A stretch of 48,745 bases of DNA. It comes from Collinsella sp. Its GTDB lineage: Bacteria > Actinomycetota > Coriobacteriia > Coriobacteriales > Coriobacteriaceae. The stretch spans positions 1 through 48,745 of the forward strand of contig JAHYYI010000004.1 in NCBI GenBank assembly GCA_019425045.1, in the 5' to 3' direction. The notes under the pieces were generated by a model. The model worked only from the letters and a program-made list of their open reading frames with translations, was not told where the DNA came from and ran no database searches. A program made the translations under genes and the position numbers. This document shows, piece after piece, positions 15,660 through 23,490 of this stretch. Position 1 is the stretch's first letter; every line of letters starts with the position of its first letter.

Positions 15660-17186
15660 TTAGTCTGCTCGATAGTGCGATCCGAGACTTTCGGTTCGCT
15701 TACGCATGGCTTTGATCATTTCCTGTGCTAGTTGAATCTGCGATTGCAGGCGGGCGAGGGCTGCGACTTCGCTGTCCTGGGCTTTCTGTGTGCTCAAGGT
15801 CGTTGCCTCCGTCTTCAAGCCCTCAAGCTCGTGTAGTGCCTCGGATAGGCCTGTTTCGGTCCTGTTGATCATGCAATAGGTGCTCATCGTGTGCCTTAGG
15901 CTGTGTGTCAGGCGTTCGGCATCTGTTGCGGCTATGCCGTACTGGGGGAGGGCGATATCCGCCTTCAGGGCTGTCTCGGGCTCTTTCTGTGCTGCTTGGG
16001 CTGCCGATGCGCCCGCGATGCGCCCGAACACGATGCCGTTGGCGCTTGACAAGCCACCAATGCGGTCGGCGCCGTGTATGCCGCCTGTCGCCTCACCGCA
16101 AGCGTAGAGGCCCTCAACGCCCGTTTGCGCGGTCTTATCGATCTTGATGCCGCCGTTAGCGGCGTGGGCATACATCGCAACGCGCATCTCGTCAGTCGGG
16201 GCGATGCCGTGCTCGTCTTGCAGCCAGGTGGCAAAGGTCTGCACAAACTCTGGGACATCCTCGCGGGGAAAGTCGTAGTGGAGTGCCAGGCCTTCGACAC
16301 CTGCCTGATCGATGACGAGATCGATAGCGCGGGAGGCCAAGCGTGACGTGAAGGGACCATATCCAGAGCGCTGCTCGAGCAGGTCGTCCAGCTTGTCGTC
16401 GGCAATATCTACCGGCTGGTCTACATGTACGTAGCGCCAGGTTTTCTCGTTGAAGACCAGGTTGCGCTTGGGCTCGATGAAGCCGGGCATCATCTGCATG
16501 AACTCTATATTAGTAAGTGTTGCGCCGTGCGCCAGCGCGATGGCCTGCGAGGAGCTGAGCACATCAGCCGACGTAAGGCTGCGCTCGAACAGGCCGCCTG
16601 TGCCACCGGTTGCGATGATCGTGGCCTTGGCAGCAAAGGGCACGATTCGATTTTCGGTGAGGTCGTAGAGCATGGTTCTGGTTATTCTGCCGTTCGTGTC
16701 CTCAACAAGGTCGATAAGCTCATGGCGGGGGAGCAGGCGAATGCCGAGCGACTCGATCCGGGTCGTCAGAGCGTCCTCAAGGGGCTTGCGGGTGAGGCCG
16801 CGCCACATGCGCGTCTTGTGGTCAAAGCAGGGGATAAATTGCTTTTGCTGAGCGCTTTCAGCGCTTTGCGGACGCTGGAGCTCAACACCCAGGTCTTGCT
16901 CGAGCCATTCAATTGCCTGGGGAATGCTGTGGACAAACGTCTGGACAAGATCGGGGTCGGCGACGCCGCCACCAACGGTCTGGATGGTATCGATAAGGTC
17001 TTGTTCGTCGTCTTCGTTAACGGGTCCGATAAGCCCCAAGCCCCAGGTTCCGGGGAAGAAGCTTGATCCACTCATAGTCTTGCCGGCGCTTGCCACAGTG
17101 ACGGTCACGCCCGCGCGCGCCGCTTCGATGGCGGCGCAAAGGCCCGCAATGCCAGATCCAATTACCAGTACATCAGTCGATTCCAT
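15660..17186 (-). CDS. FAD-dependent oxidoreductase of the L-aspartate oxidase / fumarate reductase flavoprotein family
   Basis: 508 aa. The N-terminal dinucleotide fold is clear (VLVIGSGIAGLCAAIEAARAG), followed by TIIATGGTGGLFERS and a C-terminal FAD segment ACGEATGGIHGADRIGGLS. The central HAANGGIKID stretch corresponds to the active-site region of fumarate reductase and NadB. A helical tail (about 430-508) is like that of NadB/SdhA. There is no quinolinate gene beside it and no signal peptide or FMN domain, so I cannot choose between aspartate oxidase and another dicarboxylate-type reductase. The start ATG at 17186 has GAAAGGAA upstream; the open frame to 17243 lacks one. Confidence 0.78.
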   Translation of the reverse strand: MESTDVLVIGSGIAGLCAAIEAARAGVTVTVASAGKTMSGSSFFPGTWGLGLIGPVNEDDEQDLIDTIQTVGGGVADPDLVQTFVHSIPQAIEWLEQDLGVELQRPQSAESAQQKQFIPCFDHKTRMWRGLTRKPLEDALTTRIESLGIRLLPRHELIDLVEDTNGRITRTMLYDLTENRIVPFAAKATIIATGGTGGLFERSLTSADVLSSSQAIALAHGATLTNIEFMQMMPGFIEPKRNLVFNEKTWRYVHVDQPVDIADDKLDDLLEQRSGYGPFTSRLASRAIDLVIDQAGVEGLALHYDFPREDVPEFVQTFATWLQDEHGIAPTDEMRVAMYAHAANGGIKIDKTAQTGVEGLYACGEATGGIHGADRIGGLSSANGIVFGRIAGASAAQAAQKEPETALKADIALPQYGIAATDAERLTHSLRHTMSTYCMINRTETGLSEALHELEGLKTEATTLSTQKAQDSEVAALARLQSQIQLAQEMIKAMRKRTESLGSHYRAD

Positions 17187-17374
17187 CGGATTCCTTTCTC
17201 GTCCGGCGCATTGTCGCACGGGTGATCGGCAATGGGGCCGCAAAGACTCGGCAAATCGGTAAAGGGCACATATGGCAGGTGGGCGTCATGGACGCTCTGG
17301 CGCTCCGTCTCATCACATCTCGTATTTCGCCCCAACTGATATATCGGCATTAGCTACCCTGCGACAGCGCAAAC

Positions 17375-17407
17375 AAAAAGAGCCGCTACCCGGGTGGGTA
17401 GCGGCTC
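17375..17407 (-). terminator. Terminator of the scaffold / GGGtGRT operon
   Basis: Perfect 12-bp stem (17380-17391 with 17396-17407), 4-nt loop, then T5 on the minus strand; it starts 36 nt past the GGGtGRT stop. Confidence 0.92.
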
Positions 17408-17442
17408 TAAAGCTCAACTATATGAGCATCGCGCGGGCGCGA

Positions 17443-18447
17443 TTAGGCCTTGAGGGCCTCCTCGACGGCGACAGCGCAGGCGACGGTGGCACCGACCATG
17501 GGGTTGTTGCCCATGCCGATGAGACCCATCATGTCGACGTGCGCAGGCACGGAGGAAGAACCGGCGAACTGGGCGTCGGAGTGCATGCGGCCCATGGTGT
17601 CGGTCATGCCGTAAGAGGCAGGGCCGGCGCCCATGTTGTCCGGGTGCAGGGTACGGCCAGTGCCGCCACCAGAAGCGACGGAGAAGTACTTCTTGCCAGC
17701 CTCGAGGCGCTCCTTCTTGTAGGTGCCAGCGACGGGGTGCTGGAAGCGCGTGGGGTTGGTGGAGTTACCGGTGATCGAGATGTCGACGTTCTCGTGCCAC
17801 ATGATGGCAACGCCCTCGCGGACGTCGTCGGAGCCGTAGCAGTTAACGGCAGCGCGGGGACCATCGGAGTAGGGGATGGTCTCGACGACCTTGAGCTCGC
17901 CCGTGTAGTAGTCGAACTGGGTCTTCACGTAGGTGAAGCCGTTGATGCGGGCGATGATCTGGGCGGCGTCCTTGCCCAGACCGTTGAGGATGACGCGCAG
18001 CGGCTTCTTACGAGCCTTGTTGGCGTTCAGAGCCAGGCCGATAGCGCCCTCAGCGGCAGCGAAGGACTCGTGGCCGGCCAGGAAGGCGAAGCACTCGGTG
18101 TCGTCGGAGAGCAGCATAGCGCCCAGGTTGCCGTGGCCCAGACCGACCTTGCGGTCCTCGGCGACGGAGCCGGGAACGGTGAAGGCCTGGATGCCCTCGC
18201 CGATGATGGCGGCAGCCTCAGAAGCGGTCTTGGCGCCACGCTTGACAGCGAGAGCGCAACCGAGGGTGTAGGCCCACTCGGCGTTCTGGAAGGCGATGGA
18301 CTGGGTGTTGTTGACGATCTCACGCGGGTTGAAGCCCTTGTCGGTGCAGATCTGCAGAGCTTCCTCGAGGGAGGCGATGCCGTTGTCGGCGAGGCACTTG
18401 TTGATCTTGTCAGCGCGGCGCTCGTAACCTTCGAACGTAACAGTCAT
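17443..18447 (-). CDS. GGGtGRT protein
   Basis: 334 aa with the name-giving string GGGTGRTLHPDN (about residue 254-265) and the conserved AGPASYGMTDTMGRMHSDAQF and GLIGMGNNPMVGATVACAVAVEEAL blocks. The family is found in anaerobic Firmicutes and coriobacteria, normally next to an iron-sulfur scaffold-like gene, and has no established function. The same arrangement is seen here: the scaffold gene lies 18 nt upstream on the same strand. GGGAGGG precedes the ATG. The glycine-rich, strongly conserved core suggests an enzyme or a cofactor-binding role; that is inference. Confidence 0.85.
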   Translation of the reverse strand: MTVTFEGYERRADKINKCLADNGIASLEEALQICTDKGFNPREIVNNTQSIAFQNAEWAYTLGCALAVKRGAKTASEAAAIIGEGIQAFTVPGSVAEDRKVGLGHGNLGAMLLSDDTECFAFLAGHESFAAAEGAIGLALNANKARKKPLRVILNGLGKDAAQIIARINGFTYVKTQFDYYTGELKVVETIPYSDGPRAAVNCYGSDDVREGVAIMWHENVDISITGNSTNPTRFQHPVAGTYKKERLEAGKKYFSVASGGGTGRTLHPDNMGAGPASYGMTDTMGRMHSDAQFAGSSSVPAHVDMMGLIGMGNNPMVGATVACAVAVEEALKA

Positions 18448-18465
18448 AGTTATTTCCCTCCCTTT

Positions 18466-19200
18466 CTACTCGTGAACCGGGAACACGCTGGCGACGGAGT
18501 GAGTCTCCTCGTCGGTGCGCGGGTCGATGTACTTGGCAGCGTTCTCCCACTGACCATAGTGGCCCATAGCGCCAGCGATGGCCTCCTCGGGGGTCTTGCC
18601 GGCCTTGACGGCGTCGGTGAACTTGCCGAGGTTCAGGAACTCGAATGCGATGATCTCGTTCTTGTCGTTGAGAGCCATGCGGGTGACGTAGCCCTGAGCG
18701 AGCTCAAGGTAACGAGCGCCCTTGGCCTTGGTGCCGAACATGGTGCCGACCTGAGAGCGAAGGCCCTTGCCGAGGTCGTCGAGGGAGGCGCCCACGGGCA
18801 GGCCGCCCTCGGAGAACGCGGTCTGGCTGCGGCCGTAAACGATCTGCAGGAAGATCTCGCGCATAGCAACGTTGATGGCGTCGCAGACGAGGTCGGTGTT
18901 GAGGGCCTCGAGGATGGTCTTACCGGGAAGGATCTCGGAAGCCATGGCAGCAGAGTGGGTCATGCCCGAGCAGCCGATGGTCTCAACGAGGGCCTCCTCG
19001 ATGATGCCGTCCTTGACGTTCAGCGTGAGCTTGCAGGCGCCCTGCTGAGGTGCGCACCAACCCACACCGTGCGTAAGACCGGAGATGTCGGAAATCTCCT
19101 TAGCCTGGACCCACTTGCCCTCCTCGGGGATGGGTGCGGGGCCGTGGTATGCACCCTTGGCAACGGGGCACATGTTCTCCACTTCCTGTGAGTACTGCAT
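18466..19200 (-). CDS. NifU-like iron-sulfur cluster scaffold protein
   Basis: 244 aa. Cysteines in ENMCPVAKG, VGWCAPQQGACKL, ETIGCSGMTHSAAMASEIL and DLVCDAINV resemble the NifU/IscU N-terminal scaffold pattern, in particular the GC-S-MTHS block. It is longer than IscU (about 130 aa), and the C-terminal half after residue 130 is family-specific. The start at 19200 (MQYSQEVENM) is supported by GGAGAGG; the frame continues upstream without a site. It is the first gene of a two-gene operon with the GGGtGRT protein. It is distinct from the SufU encoded 1.3 kb away. Confidence 0.78.
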   Translation of the reverse strand: MQYSQEVENMCPVAKGAYHGPAPIPEEGKWVQAKEISDISGLTHGVGWCAPQQGACKLTLNVKDGIIEEALVETIGCSGMTHSAAMASEILPGKTILEALNTDLVCDAINVAMREIFLQIVYGRSQTAFSEGGLPVGASLDDLGKGLRSQVGTMFGTKAKGARYLELAQGYVTRMALNDKNEIIAFEFLNLGKFTDAVKAGKTPEEAIAGAMGHYGQWENAAKYIDPRTDEETHSVASVFPVHE

Positions 19201-19603
19201 GCCTCTCCTCTCTATCGTGTTGGCGTCCCGTCTGGGGGTCGTGGCTGGCGATTGCCGGGCGACCCTTCGAAAGGGACATGACATGCAGCCCCTATAATAC
19301 CGCGAAATGCACGGAATATTCGGCGAACGGCTCAGTTTTCGTAGCGAGAAGTCCGGAAGTTTTAATTGAAACGGTTTAACTATATGTTCTGTGGTCGCGA
19401 ACTTCCGTAGAGGGGGTTCGTCTTGGGCAAGCTTTTGGTCAGCTCTTGTAAGCGTTGCAGGGGTTGACCTGTTGCAACGGTGCCGTTCGCCGCCCGTTTA
19501 CTGCCTTTGGCCGCGCGAGTGTATTGTTTTGCGTGAATGTTTTGATGGCACGCTTCAATCGTGCTGTATTGGATGGCAATCAGATCCCGGCGAAGGGAGC
19601 GCC
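19201..19603. other. Intergenic region with divergent promoter for the scaffold operon
   Basis: About 400 bp with no gene. A TATTAT -10 on the minus strand (19294-19299) would serve the scaffold operon with a leader of about 95 nt. The overlapping TATAAT on the plus strand (19293-19298) could fire toward the RAYT gene. The plus strand also has a TTGACC and a TTGCA/TGCAA inverted repeat near 19450-19480. The open frame running into the RAYT gene from 19391 has no ribosome site and looks non-coding. Confidence 0.4.
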
Positions 19604-20404
19604 ATGCAGCGCGTTTGGAGAACGGTTACCGGCTTTTACCATGTCTGTGCCCGCGGTGTGGGCAAGCAGCTCATCTTTGAGGGCGATGAAGACCGGTGGG
19701 AGTTTTTGGAGCTGATGCGCGAGTGCTGCCGCGAGGCGGGCGTGACGGTTATCGCCTGGTGCCTTATGGGCAATCACGTGCATCTGGTGCTTGCAGATTA
19801 CGAGGACGCGATGAGCGCGGCGATGCACCGGCTGCTTTTGACGTACGCGCGGCGGTTCAATAAGCGCACGGGGCGCACGGGTCATCTGTTCCAGAACCGT
19901 TTTGACCGGCGCTCGCTCGATACCGACCGTTATCTAATGGCTGCCATTCGCTATGTTCACGCTAATCCGCAGGAGGCGGGTATCGCCCTGATCGAGCGTT
20001 ATCCCTGGAGCAGCTTTGCCGAGTATCTGAGAGCGTATGACAACGATACGACGAGGGGATTTTCGGACCCTTCTTGTGTGCTTGAGCTCTTTGAGTCTGC
20101 CAAGGGGTTTCTGGATTATTCTCTGTCGATGCCCGATGGTTCCGATCCGGTGATTCACGATATGGATGAGACAGAGTGGGAGCGGCGTGCGTTTGCCGAC
20201 AAGATGGCGAAGCGCCTGGGCGTGCCGCTCAACGAACTCAAGACCGTAGCGCCCTCGCGGCGAGATGGAATCATTTTCGCCCTGCACGATGTCGGCTACA
20301 CGGTGCGCGAGATCGAACGATATACGGGAATCAGCAAGAGTACCGTCTCTCGTATCGTGCGCGCTTATGTTCGGGTGAATGCTCAGGCTGAGGGCTCGGA
20401 ATAG
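19604..20404 (+). CDS. REP-associated tyrosine transposase (RAYT, Y1/HUH family) with C-terminal helix-turn-helix
   Basis: 266 aa. Single-strand DNA transposase of the TnpA_REP group: the metal-binding HUH pair is in GNHVHLVL (His58, His60) and the catalytic tyrosine is in IRYVHANPQEAG (Tyr117). After about residue 185 there is an extra domain ending in a clear helix-turn-helix (VGYTVREIERYTGISKSTVSRIV). The ATG at 19604 follows GGGAG. RAYTs are single chromosomal genes believed to mobilise short palindromic REP repeats. Here a GGGACAAA palindrome begins 55 nt after the stop. It is not flanked by IS200-type ends and appears intact. Confidence 0.88.
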   Translation: MQRVWRTVTGFYHVCARGVGKQLIFEGDEDRWEFLELMRECCREAGVTVIAWCLMGNHVHLVLADYEDAMSAAMHRLLLTYARRFNKRTGRTGHLFQNRFDRRSLDTDRYLMAAIRYVHANPQEAGIALIERYPWSSFAEYLRAYDNDTTRGFSDPSCVLELFESAKGFLDYSLSMPDGSDPVIHDMDETEWERRAFADKMAKRLGVPLNELKTVAPSRRDGIIFALHDVGYTVREIERYTGISKSTVSRIVRAYVRVNAQAEGSE

Positions 20405-20408
20405 AAAA

Positions 20409-20441
20409 TGGCCGAACCACTCTTGTCAAGCGATTCGGCCA
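20409..20441. terminator. Weak hairpin between convergent RAYT and sufU
   Basis: An 8-bp stem (20409-20416 with 20434-20441) just after the RAYT stop, with only scattered Ts beyond. May act weakly in both directions. Confidence 0.35.
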
Positions 20442-20458
20442 ACAAAATTCTTAAGATT

Positions 20459-20488
20459 TGGGACAAATACTACTGATTATTTTGTCCC
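20459..20488. repeat. GGGACAAA palindrome at the end of the suf operon, copy A
   Basis: GGGACAAA (20460-20467) and TTTGTCCC (20481-20488) enclose 13 nt and span the sufU stop codon. The preceding GATTTGGGACAAA string matches the palindrome at 25884-25915 in front of the Rrf2 gene. It is either a REP-like unit linked to the RAYT or a terminator/operator. Confidence 0.5.
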
Positions 20489-20904
20489 GTGAGCATGCCG
20501 TCGAGGGTGCGCCAGGCGAGCTCGGCGCATTTGACGCGGGCGGGCATGTGCGAGATGTCCTGGAGCTGGGCGGCCTCGTCCAGGTCTTCCAAGTCCTCCT
20601 CGGAGAGCTGCTCGCCGCGGATCATGGCGAGGAAGAGCTCTGCCAAGCGGCGAGCTTCCTCGACGGTCTCGCCGGTGATGAGGTCGGCCATGATGTCGGC
20701 GCTTGCCTGGCTGATGGCGCAGCCGTGGCCGGTAAAGGAGGCCTCCTCGATCACGTTGTTCTCGACACGTAGCTGCAAGGTGAGCTCGTCTCCGCAGCTG
20801 GGGTTGATGCCGTCGTGCTCGTGCGTGGGGGCGTCCATCTCGTACTTGTAGTCGGGGTGCGAGTTGTGCTCCATAAACGTGGTGGAGGTGTACAGATTAC
20901 CCAT
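20470..20904 (-). CDS. sufU: SufU iron-sulfur scaffold / sulfur-relay protein
   Basis: 144 aa with the three SufU/IscU cysteines: PSCGDEL (Cys37), GHGCAISQASAD (Cys62) and RVKCAELAW (Cys126), plus the 18-21 residue insertion between the last two typical of SufU. In Gram-positives SufU is a zinc protein that takes sulfur from SufS and activates it. The start MGNLYTSTT at 20904 overlaps the sufS end by 8 nt and has GGAG 8 nt upstream. It is the last gene of sufCBDSU. The longer open frame to 21036 runs inside sufS and is rejected. Confidence 0.92.
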   Translation of the reverse strand: MGNLYTSTTFMEHNSHPDYKYEMDAPTHEHDGINPSCGDELTLQLRVENNVIEEASFTGHGCAISQASADIMADLITGETVEEARRLAELFLAMIRGEQLSEEDLEDLDEAAQLQDISHMPARVKCAELAWRTLDGMLTGQNNQ

Positions 20905-22222
20905 TGAACGTGCTCCAAACGTGATGCAGGCCGGCGATGAACTTGTCGATATCGGCCTTGTCGTTGTAGAAGGCCACGCTGGCGCGGCAGCAGGCAAGGT
21001 TCTCGACGCCCAGCCAGGTGAGCAGCGGCTGCGCACAGTGGTGGCCGGCGCGAATGCAGACGCCGTCCATGTCCATGATGCTCGCTACGTCGTGCGGGTG
21101 GATGCCCTTGACGTTAAAGCTCACGACGCCGTGGTGGTTGTCCCAATAGATGGAGCCGATGATCTGGACAAAGTCGAGCTGCATGAGTTCGCCCATCAGA
21201 TAGTGGACGAGTGCCTGCTCGCGGGCCTGGATGTTCTCGTAACCCACCGTGTTGACCAGGTAATCGAGTGCGGCGCCCGTGGCGAAGATGCCGGCGGCGT
21301 CCTGCGTGCCGGCCTCGAACTTCTCGGGGACGGGAGCCCAGACAGCGTTCTGCTCGGTGACCGAATCGATCATCTCGCCGCCGGTAAGCATGGGCGGCAT
21401 GGCGTTGAGCAGGTCCATCTTGCCCCACAGCACGCCGATGCCCATGGGGCCCATGGCCTTGTGCGCACTAAAGGCAAAGAAGTCGGCGCCCAGGTCGGCC
21501 ACATCGACCGGCATGTGCGGCAGCGACTGCGCGCCGTCGACGACCAGGTAGCCGCCGTACTTGTGCACGAGTTTGCCGAGGTTCTTGACCGGGTTCTCGA
21601 CGCCCAGCACGTTGGAGACCTGTCCCACGGCTAGGATCTTGGTCTTGGGACCCACCTTGGCAAGAACCTCCTCGGTGGTGAGCTGGCCGGTCTTGGTGGG
21701 GTAGAGGTAGACGAGCTTGGCGCCGGTCTCGCGGCAGACCTGCTGCCACGGAATCAGGTTGGAGTGGTGCTCCATGATGGTGATGACGACCTCGTCGCCC
21801 GGTTCGAGCACTGTGGGCGCAAAGCTCTTAGCGACCAGGTTGAGCGACTCGCTCGTGTTGCGGGTGAAGACGACCTCGTTGGCCTGTGAGGCGCCGATGA
21901 GGTCAGCGATCTGCTGGCGGACCTTCGCGATGGCGTCGGTGGCCTCGACGGACAGCGAGTACAGGCCGCGCAGGGGGTTGGCGTTCATGCGCTGGTAGAA
22001 GTCGCGTTCGGCGTCGAGCACACGGGCAGGGCGCTGCGCGGTGGCGGCGCTATCGAGGAAAGCGATCTCGGGGTGCTGCTGGAACAGCGGGAACTGGCCC
22101 TTGTAGGGGTTGGTCTCGATGTCCACGGTGGGCCAGCCGCGCGAAGCCTCGTCGCTGGCGTCGAGCTCCATGGGCTCGGGGGCAGTACAGGTGTCGCATT
22201 TAACGTGCTCGGTGTCGATCAT
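20897..22222 (-). CDS. sufS: SufS cysteine desulfurase
   Basis: 441 aa PLP enzyme that releases sulfur from cysteine as a protein persulfide for cluster assembly. PLP lysine is in FSAHKAMGP (Lys255) and the catalytic cysteine in RAGHHCAQP (Cys396), with EHHSN and VDGAQS also present; these mark a group II (SufS/CsdA) desulfurase. An N-terminal extension of about 38 residues precedes the usual start and holds a C-x-x-C pair (CDTC, 9-12). ATG overlaps the sufD stop (ATGA), and GAGGAG lies 6 nt upstream, so translational coupling is likely. Confidence 0.95.
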   Translation of the reverse strand: MIDTEHVKCDTCTAPEPMELDASDEASRGWPTVDIETNPYKGQFPLFQQHPEIAFLDSAATAQRPARVLDAERDFYQRMNANPLRGLYSLSVEATDAIAKVRQQIADLIGASQANEVVFTRNTSESLNLVAKSFAPTVLEPGDEVVITIMEHHSNLIPWQQVCRETGAKLVYLYPTKTGQLTTEEVLAKVGPKTKILAVGQVSNVLGVENPVKNLGKLVHKYGGYLVVDGAQSLPHMPVDVADLGADFFAFSAHKAMGPMGIGVLWGKMDLLNAMPPMLTGGEMIDSVTEQNAVWAPVPEKFEAGTQDAAGIFATGAALDYLVNTVGYENIQAREQALVHYLMGELMQLDFVQIIGSIYWDNHHGVVSFNVKGIHPHDVASIMDMDGVCIRAGHHCAQPLLTWLGVENLACCRASVAFYNDKADIDKFIAGLHHVWSTFNG

Positions 22223-23490
22223 GCGAGCTCCTCTTCAAAGTTGTCGATCAGGTTGTTGCCTAGGCGGACGACGGCGGCGCGGGTGCGCTCGTCGGTGGCG
22301 GAAAGCGCGGCGTCCTCCAGCTTGGCGCGGATGAACAGGTCCTCGGCGGCGTTTTGGTCAAGACCGCGGCAGGCGAGATAGAACAGCTGCTCGTCGCGGA
22401 CGTGACCGATGGTGGCGCCGTGGTTGCCGGCGACGTCGTCCTCGTCACAGAGAATGACGGGAACGGTCTTGTTGTCGACGCCCTTGTTGGCCAAAAGCAC
22501 CGTCTCGCGTTCGGTGCCGGTTGCACCCTTGCAGCCGTGCACGAGGTCGATGGTGCCACGGTAGACCTTCTTGGACGTGCCGGTCAGCACGCCGTTGGCG
22601 TCGATCTCGCACTCGGTCTTGCGACCGCGGTGGCGCAGCTCGTAGTTAAAGTCGCGCACCTGCTCGCGGGCGCCCAGGTAATCGGTATCGATGGTCACCT
22701 TGGCGGTGTCGCCCAGCAGGTCGCCGGCAAGGCCGGTGGCGCTGGCGCCGGCGCCCAGGACGGTGTGCTGCACGTTGACGCGCGCGCCCTCGTCCAGGAA
22801 CAGGCCGGTGTCGTCGAGTGCGATCCAGCTGTCGTCGAGTGTCTGCGTGCAGGTCACGTTGACGGTGGCGTACTCGTGGGCGCACACGCGTAGCACGGAG
22901 CCCACGACACCCTCGCCGGTAACAGGAGAGTCTAGGGCAATATGCAGGTCGAGCGTTGCCTGCGGGCGAGCGACGATGTCGATGGCGGCGATGGCCGCGG
23001 CGGCATCGACACCGCTCACACGCACGGTAACCGTGGCGTGCTGGTATGCGGGCACATCGATGACGATGCGCTTGGTAGCGTGCTCGGCCAAGTAGGCGTA
23101 GGCAGCCTCGCCCATGCCGGTTTCGAAGGCTTCAGCAGGGGAGAGCTCCTCCTCGAGCTTGATGGCGCCGGCCTGGTAGACGGAGGTGGCGGGCACGTCG
23201 AGCTCGGTCTCGGGCGTGATGCGGGCGCGGTCGGCGGCATCACCGGGGGCGGAGGCGCGGCGCTCGGGGAAGCGCTCGGCCATGGCGTTCATGGCGGTGC
23301 CAAACGCGTCGGCAGCGCCGGAAAACTGCTCGCCCAAGCCTTCGACCTCAACGGCCTCCGCGGGAGCGGCGGCAAGCTCGTCAGAGAGCTCGAGCTTGGT
23401 CTGATTCATTTTCAACCAGCCCCAGGTTGCTGCGGGCATCGCGTTGACCTGCTCGAGCGTGGTGGCAGCGGCGTTGGTTTCCTGTTTCAT
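22219..23490 (-). CDS. sufD: SufD, Fe-S assembly complex subunit
   Basis: 423 aa, SufB/SufD superfamily. The beta-helix core and the C-terminal signature (DVAGNHGATIGHVRDEQLFYLACRGL) followed by helices fit SufD, which forms the SufBC2D scaffold with SufB and SufC. The N-terminal half is less conserved and Ala/Glu-rich, as usual. Its ATG overlaps the sufB stop by one base (TAATG) and its stop overlaps the sufS start. Confidence 0.92.
   Translation of the reverse strand: MKQETNAAATTLEQVNAMPAATWGWLKMNQTKLELSDELAAAPAEAVEVEGLGEQFSGAADAFGTAMNAMAERFPERRASAPGDAADRARITPETELDVPATSVYQAGAIKLEEELSPAEAFETGMGEAAYAYLAEHATKRIVIDVPAYQHATVTVRVSGVDAAAAIAAIDIVARPQATLDLHIALDSPVTGEGVVGSVLRVCAHEYATVNVTCTQTLDDSWIALDDTGLFLDEGARVNVQHTVLGAGASATGLAGDLLGDTAKVTIDTDYLGAREQVRDFNYELRHRGRKTECEIDANGVLTGTSKKVYRGTIDLVHGCKGATGTERETVLLANKGVDNKTVPVILCDEDDVAGNHGATIGHVRDEQLFYLACRGLDQNAAEDLFIRAKLEDAALSATDERTRAAVVRLGNNLIDNFEEELA

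Noticed and set aside
19391..19603. 71-codon N-terminal extension of the RAYT protein
   Set aside because: The frame is open but has no ribosome site or homology-like sequence; the RAYT fold starts at the ATG at 19604 behind GGGAG.
20905..21036. 44-codon N-terminal extension of SufU
   Set aside because: It lies inside sufS in another frame; the SufU homology begins after the ATG at 20904, which has its own ribosome site.
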